Of a DNA stretch of 64,000 bases, positions 62,634-64,000 are shown in pieces (within the stretch, counting starts at the first letter, position 1; every line of letters begins with the position of its first letter). The stretch is from Methylophilaceae bacterium. GTDB taxonomy: Bacteria > Pseudomonadota > Gammaproteobacteria > Burkholderiales > Methylophilaceae. The stretch spans positions 358,458 to 422,457 of the forward strand of contig JABFRO010000003.1 in assembly GCA_013141125.1 (NCBI GenBank), written 5' to 3'. Position numbers and translations under genes: made by a program. The notes beneath the pieces were generated by a model. That model did no database searches, had not been told where the DNA came from, and saw nothing but the letters and a program-made list of their open reading frames with translations.

Positions 62634-63324
62634 GGTGTGCTTCCATCGTCCGCGTAACTTGCGCGGTTAGCTGATACAGTGCGCGTCTGGCTGGGCGTTT
62701 ATCGTCTTTCAGCGCACTTAACACCAAAGCCAAATCATCTACTTCGTCCACATCAAAGCCGCTAGCGAGCATCACCGTTGTATGGCCATCTTGCTTGCAC
62801 TGCAAGGCGAGTTCATCTCCCAATTCTGAAGTGCTCCAAGGCAAATCCGTTAAGTCTGGCCATGATTTGCGGCTTGCCATGAGTGAAACGCCACCATCCA
62901 AAGTTGGCTTCAATACCGTGTCGTTTATTAAAAGCAAGGCTATGCTTTCAATAAAATCCTGCGTGTTGAGCGTGGGCGCATCGCTCCCAATAAAAATGAG
63001 CTGGTTAAATCCTCTATTACGCAAAGTGCTATCCAAGGCATTTATGCGCTGCCCAAGATTACCGTCAATTTGCGGTAATACGCTTACATTCAAGCGGGCA
63101 TCGCCATGTTGCTTACCTAAAGTGTCCGCCCAATCTGCATCATGCGCACTCGCTGGCGCAATGACTACCGCACCGGCCCAGGCGAATACCTCCTCCAATG
63201 TGCAATCCAGCAGTGCCTGTGCAATTTTAAGAGCAACTTCTTGTCCCAATGCTGCGGCAATACGCTGCTTGCCCACCCCCAAGGCGGGACGTTTACACAT
63301 TAACACTAAGGCGGTTTTATTCAT
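62626..63324 (-). CDS. TIGR04282-type nucleotidyl/glycosyltransferase-like protein (arsenosugar-associated)
   Basis: 232 residues from ATG 63324. TALVLMCKRPALGVGKQRIA, LIFIGSDAPTLNTQDF and VLKPTLDGGVSLMASRKSWP mark the family (DUF2064). The GDA motif is in FIGSDAPTL. First gene of the five-gene minus-strand cluster, so its upstream region holds the promoter. The reaction is not established. Confidence 0.87.
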   Translation of the reverse strand: MNKTALVLMCKRPALGVGKQRIAAALGQEVALKIAQALLDCTLEEVFAWAGAVVIAPASAHDADWADTLGKQHGDARLNVSVLPQIDGNLGQRINALDSTLRNRGFNQLIFIGSDAPTLNTQDFIESIALLLINDTVLKPTLDGGVSLMASRKSWPDLTDLPWSTSELGDELALQCKQDGHTTVMLASGFDVDEVDDLALVLSALKDDKRPARRALYQLTAQVTRTMEAHRA

Positions 63325-63365
63325 GGAAGCGTGTTTTCCGTTGTTATTCAAATTTATTTGAAATG

Positions 63366-63403
63366 CCATGGATTTAGAAACCTATGGGCTATTTAATCCA
63401 TGG
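63366..63403. promoter_or_regulatory. Inverted repeat upstream of the arsenic-modification cluster
   Basis: CCATGGATT (63366-63374) and its exact inverse AATCCATGG (63395-63403) lie 42 bases before the first gene. Nine-base arms with 20 bases between could be an operator. It differs from the arsR palindrome. Confidence 0.35.
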
Positions 63404-63559
63404 ACTATTTGACGTTCTGCAAATGAATTCCTTACAACAAAGGTTTTAAAAGTTGGCTTATTTTAGGCATGTTGGGTTCACATTCAAAACACAATAATCC
63501 ACTAATTTCTGCTTGTGGTAATGTATTTCAAACGGGTAACCAAATATGAAGGGCAACGT

Positions 63560-64000
63560 ATGGAGGCATATTTAAGGTTGGGTATTTTTATAGGCGTGTA
63601 TTTATTGGCCGCCTTATTGGAAGCGTATTTTCCTAAACGGCCGCCCACACAATCCAGGCGCACACGCTGGCGGATTAACTTCAGCCTGGTGGGCATCGAC
63701 ATTTTGGTGCAACGGTTGACGGTTGGCGCTGCCGCTTATTTAACTGCTGTCTATGCCCAAACGCATGGCTGGGGCTTGCTGCATGTATTGGATTTGCCGT
63801 TTTGGCTGACGGCACTCATTGCTTTTTTAGCCTTGGATTTTGCCATCTATTTGCAGCATGTCATGTCGCACGCCCTGCCTGTTTTTTGGCGGCTACACAG
63901 CGTACATCATGCCGATTTGGATATTGATGCCAGTAGTGGGCTGCGCTTTCACCCGCTTGAAATCCTCATTTCTCTTCTGTATAAATCGTTAATTGTGGCG
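63560..64000 (+). CDS. Sterol desaturase/fatty acid hydroxylase family membrane protein, partial
   Basis: Frame open from ATG 63560 (AAGGG at 8-10 bases upstream) to the window edge; 147 residues visible. Hydrophobic helices MEAYLRLGIFIGVYLLAALL and LPFWLTALIAFLALDFAIYL. The di-iron histidine motifs begin with QHVMSH (HxxxH), then LHSVHHADLD (HxxHH) and RFHPLEI. The third His cluster would be beyond the edge. Related proteins are integral membrane hydroxylases of lipids or carotenoids. Divergent from the arsenic cluster. Confidence 0.85.
   Translation, partial: MEAYLRLGIFIGVYLLAALLEAYFPKRPPTQSRRTRWRINFSLVGIDILVQRLTVGAAAYLTAVYAQTHGWGLLHVLDLPFWLTALIAFLALDFAIYLQHVMSHALPVFWRLHSVHHADLDIDASSGLRFHPLEILISLLYKSLIVA

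Noticed and set aside
1-64000. CRISPR arrays, rRNA and tRNA genes
   Set aside because: Gaps between genes are short and none shows regularly spaced repeats, rRNA sequence or a tRNA cloverleaf.

Overview
The window looks like a chromosomal segment of a Gram-negative betaproteobacterium. I infer something near Nitrosomonadales (Gallionella, Sideroxydans or Sulfuricella-like). The reasons are the bioBFHCD order, the outer-membrane and LPS genes, HlyD/MacB-type export, an Acr3-type ars operon and a bufferin cluster. The genus is not determined from sequence alone. No rRNA, tRNA or CRISPR array was found, and coding density is high.

Layout. 0-2 kb: ilvH (partial) and ilvI on the minus strand. 2.1-2.8 kb: comF. 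2.8-7.9 kb: a membrane protein gene followed by the biotin operon bioB-bioF-bioH-bioC-bioD. 8-9.5 kb: a YajD-like HNH protein and a methyltransferase-like protein. 9.6-12.4 kb: birA (minus) and glnS (plus), divergent. 12.4-15.2 kb: an accessory patch downstream of glnS. It holds a DUF6883/DUF4926 pair, a broken zeta-toxin-like gene with its small partner, and an AT-rich two-gene AAA ATPase + ExK-protein module. 15.3-23.8 kb: a MacAB-like export operon (HlyD adaptor, ATPase, two permeases) broken at two points. The first break holds an IS630 element and a dead AbrB antitoxin. The second holds an orphan RHH antitoxin, a MITE-like repeat and a DUF262/DUF1524/DUF5655 protein. 23.9-30 kb: ilvD, a hexose-6-phosphate mutarotase, glgP and a DUF4197 protein. 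30.3-32.9 kb: a Fur-box-preceded porin, FMN-binding protein and PepSY protein. 32.9-38.5 kb: NlpC/P60 hydrolase, UbiB-like kinase, rhomboid protease and a DinG/YoaA helicase. 38.5-47.8 kb: a cell-surface glycan/LPS block (acyltransferase, O-antigen ligase/polymerase-like protein, four glycosyltransferases, waaC, an lpxL-family gene) with three toxin-antitoxin modules, one reduced to an antitoxin plus a toxin relic. 47.8-51.1 kb: small membrane proteins, a sugar-dehydrogenase-like lipoprotein and a collagen-like lipoprotein.

51.3-63.3 kb is a metal and metalloid region. It begins with arsR-arsC-arsD-arsA-acr3 behind a perfect palindromic operator. Next, on the minus strand, come the bufferin genes bufA1-bufB-bufC. 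Last is a minus-strand cluster of two glycosyltransferases of the arsenosugar-associated families, ArsM, a radical SAM enzyme and a TVP38-flavin reductase fusion. Together these suggest arsenate reduction, As(III) efflux, and methylation or further organic modification of arsenic, alongside a copper-binding peptide system. The window ends inside a sterol-desaturase-like membrane hydroxylase gene.

The strongest candidates for under-described biology are the AAA + ExK module, the arsM-radical-SAM-TVP38/reductase cluster, and the Fur-linked porin/FMN/PepSY unit. The window also holds several fossils of toxin-antitoxin systems (zeta, AbrB, HigB) caught during decay.
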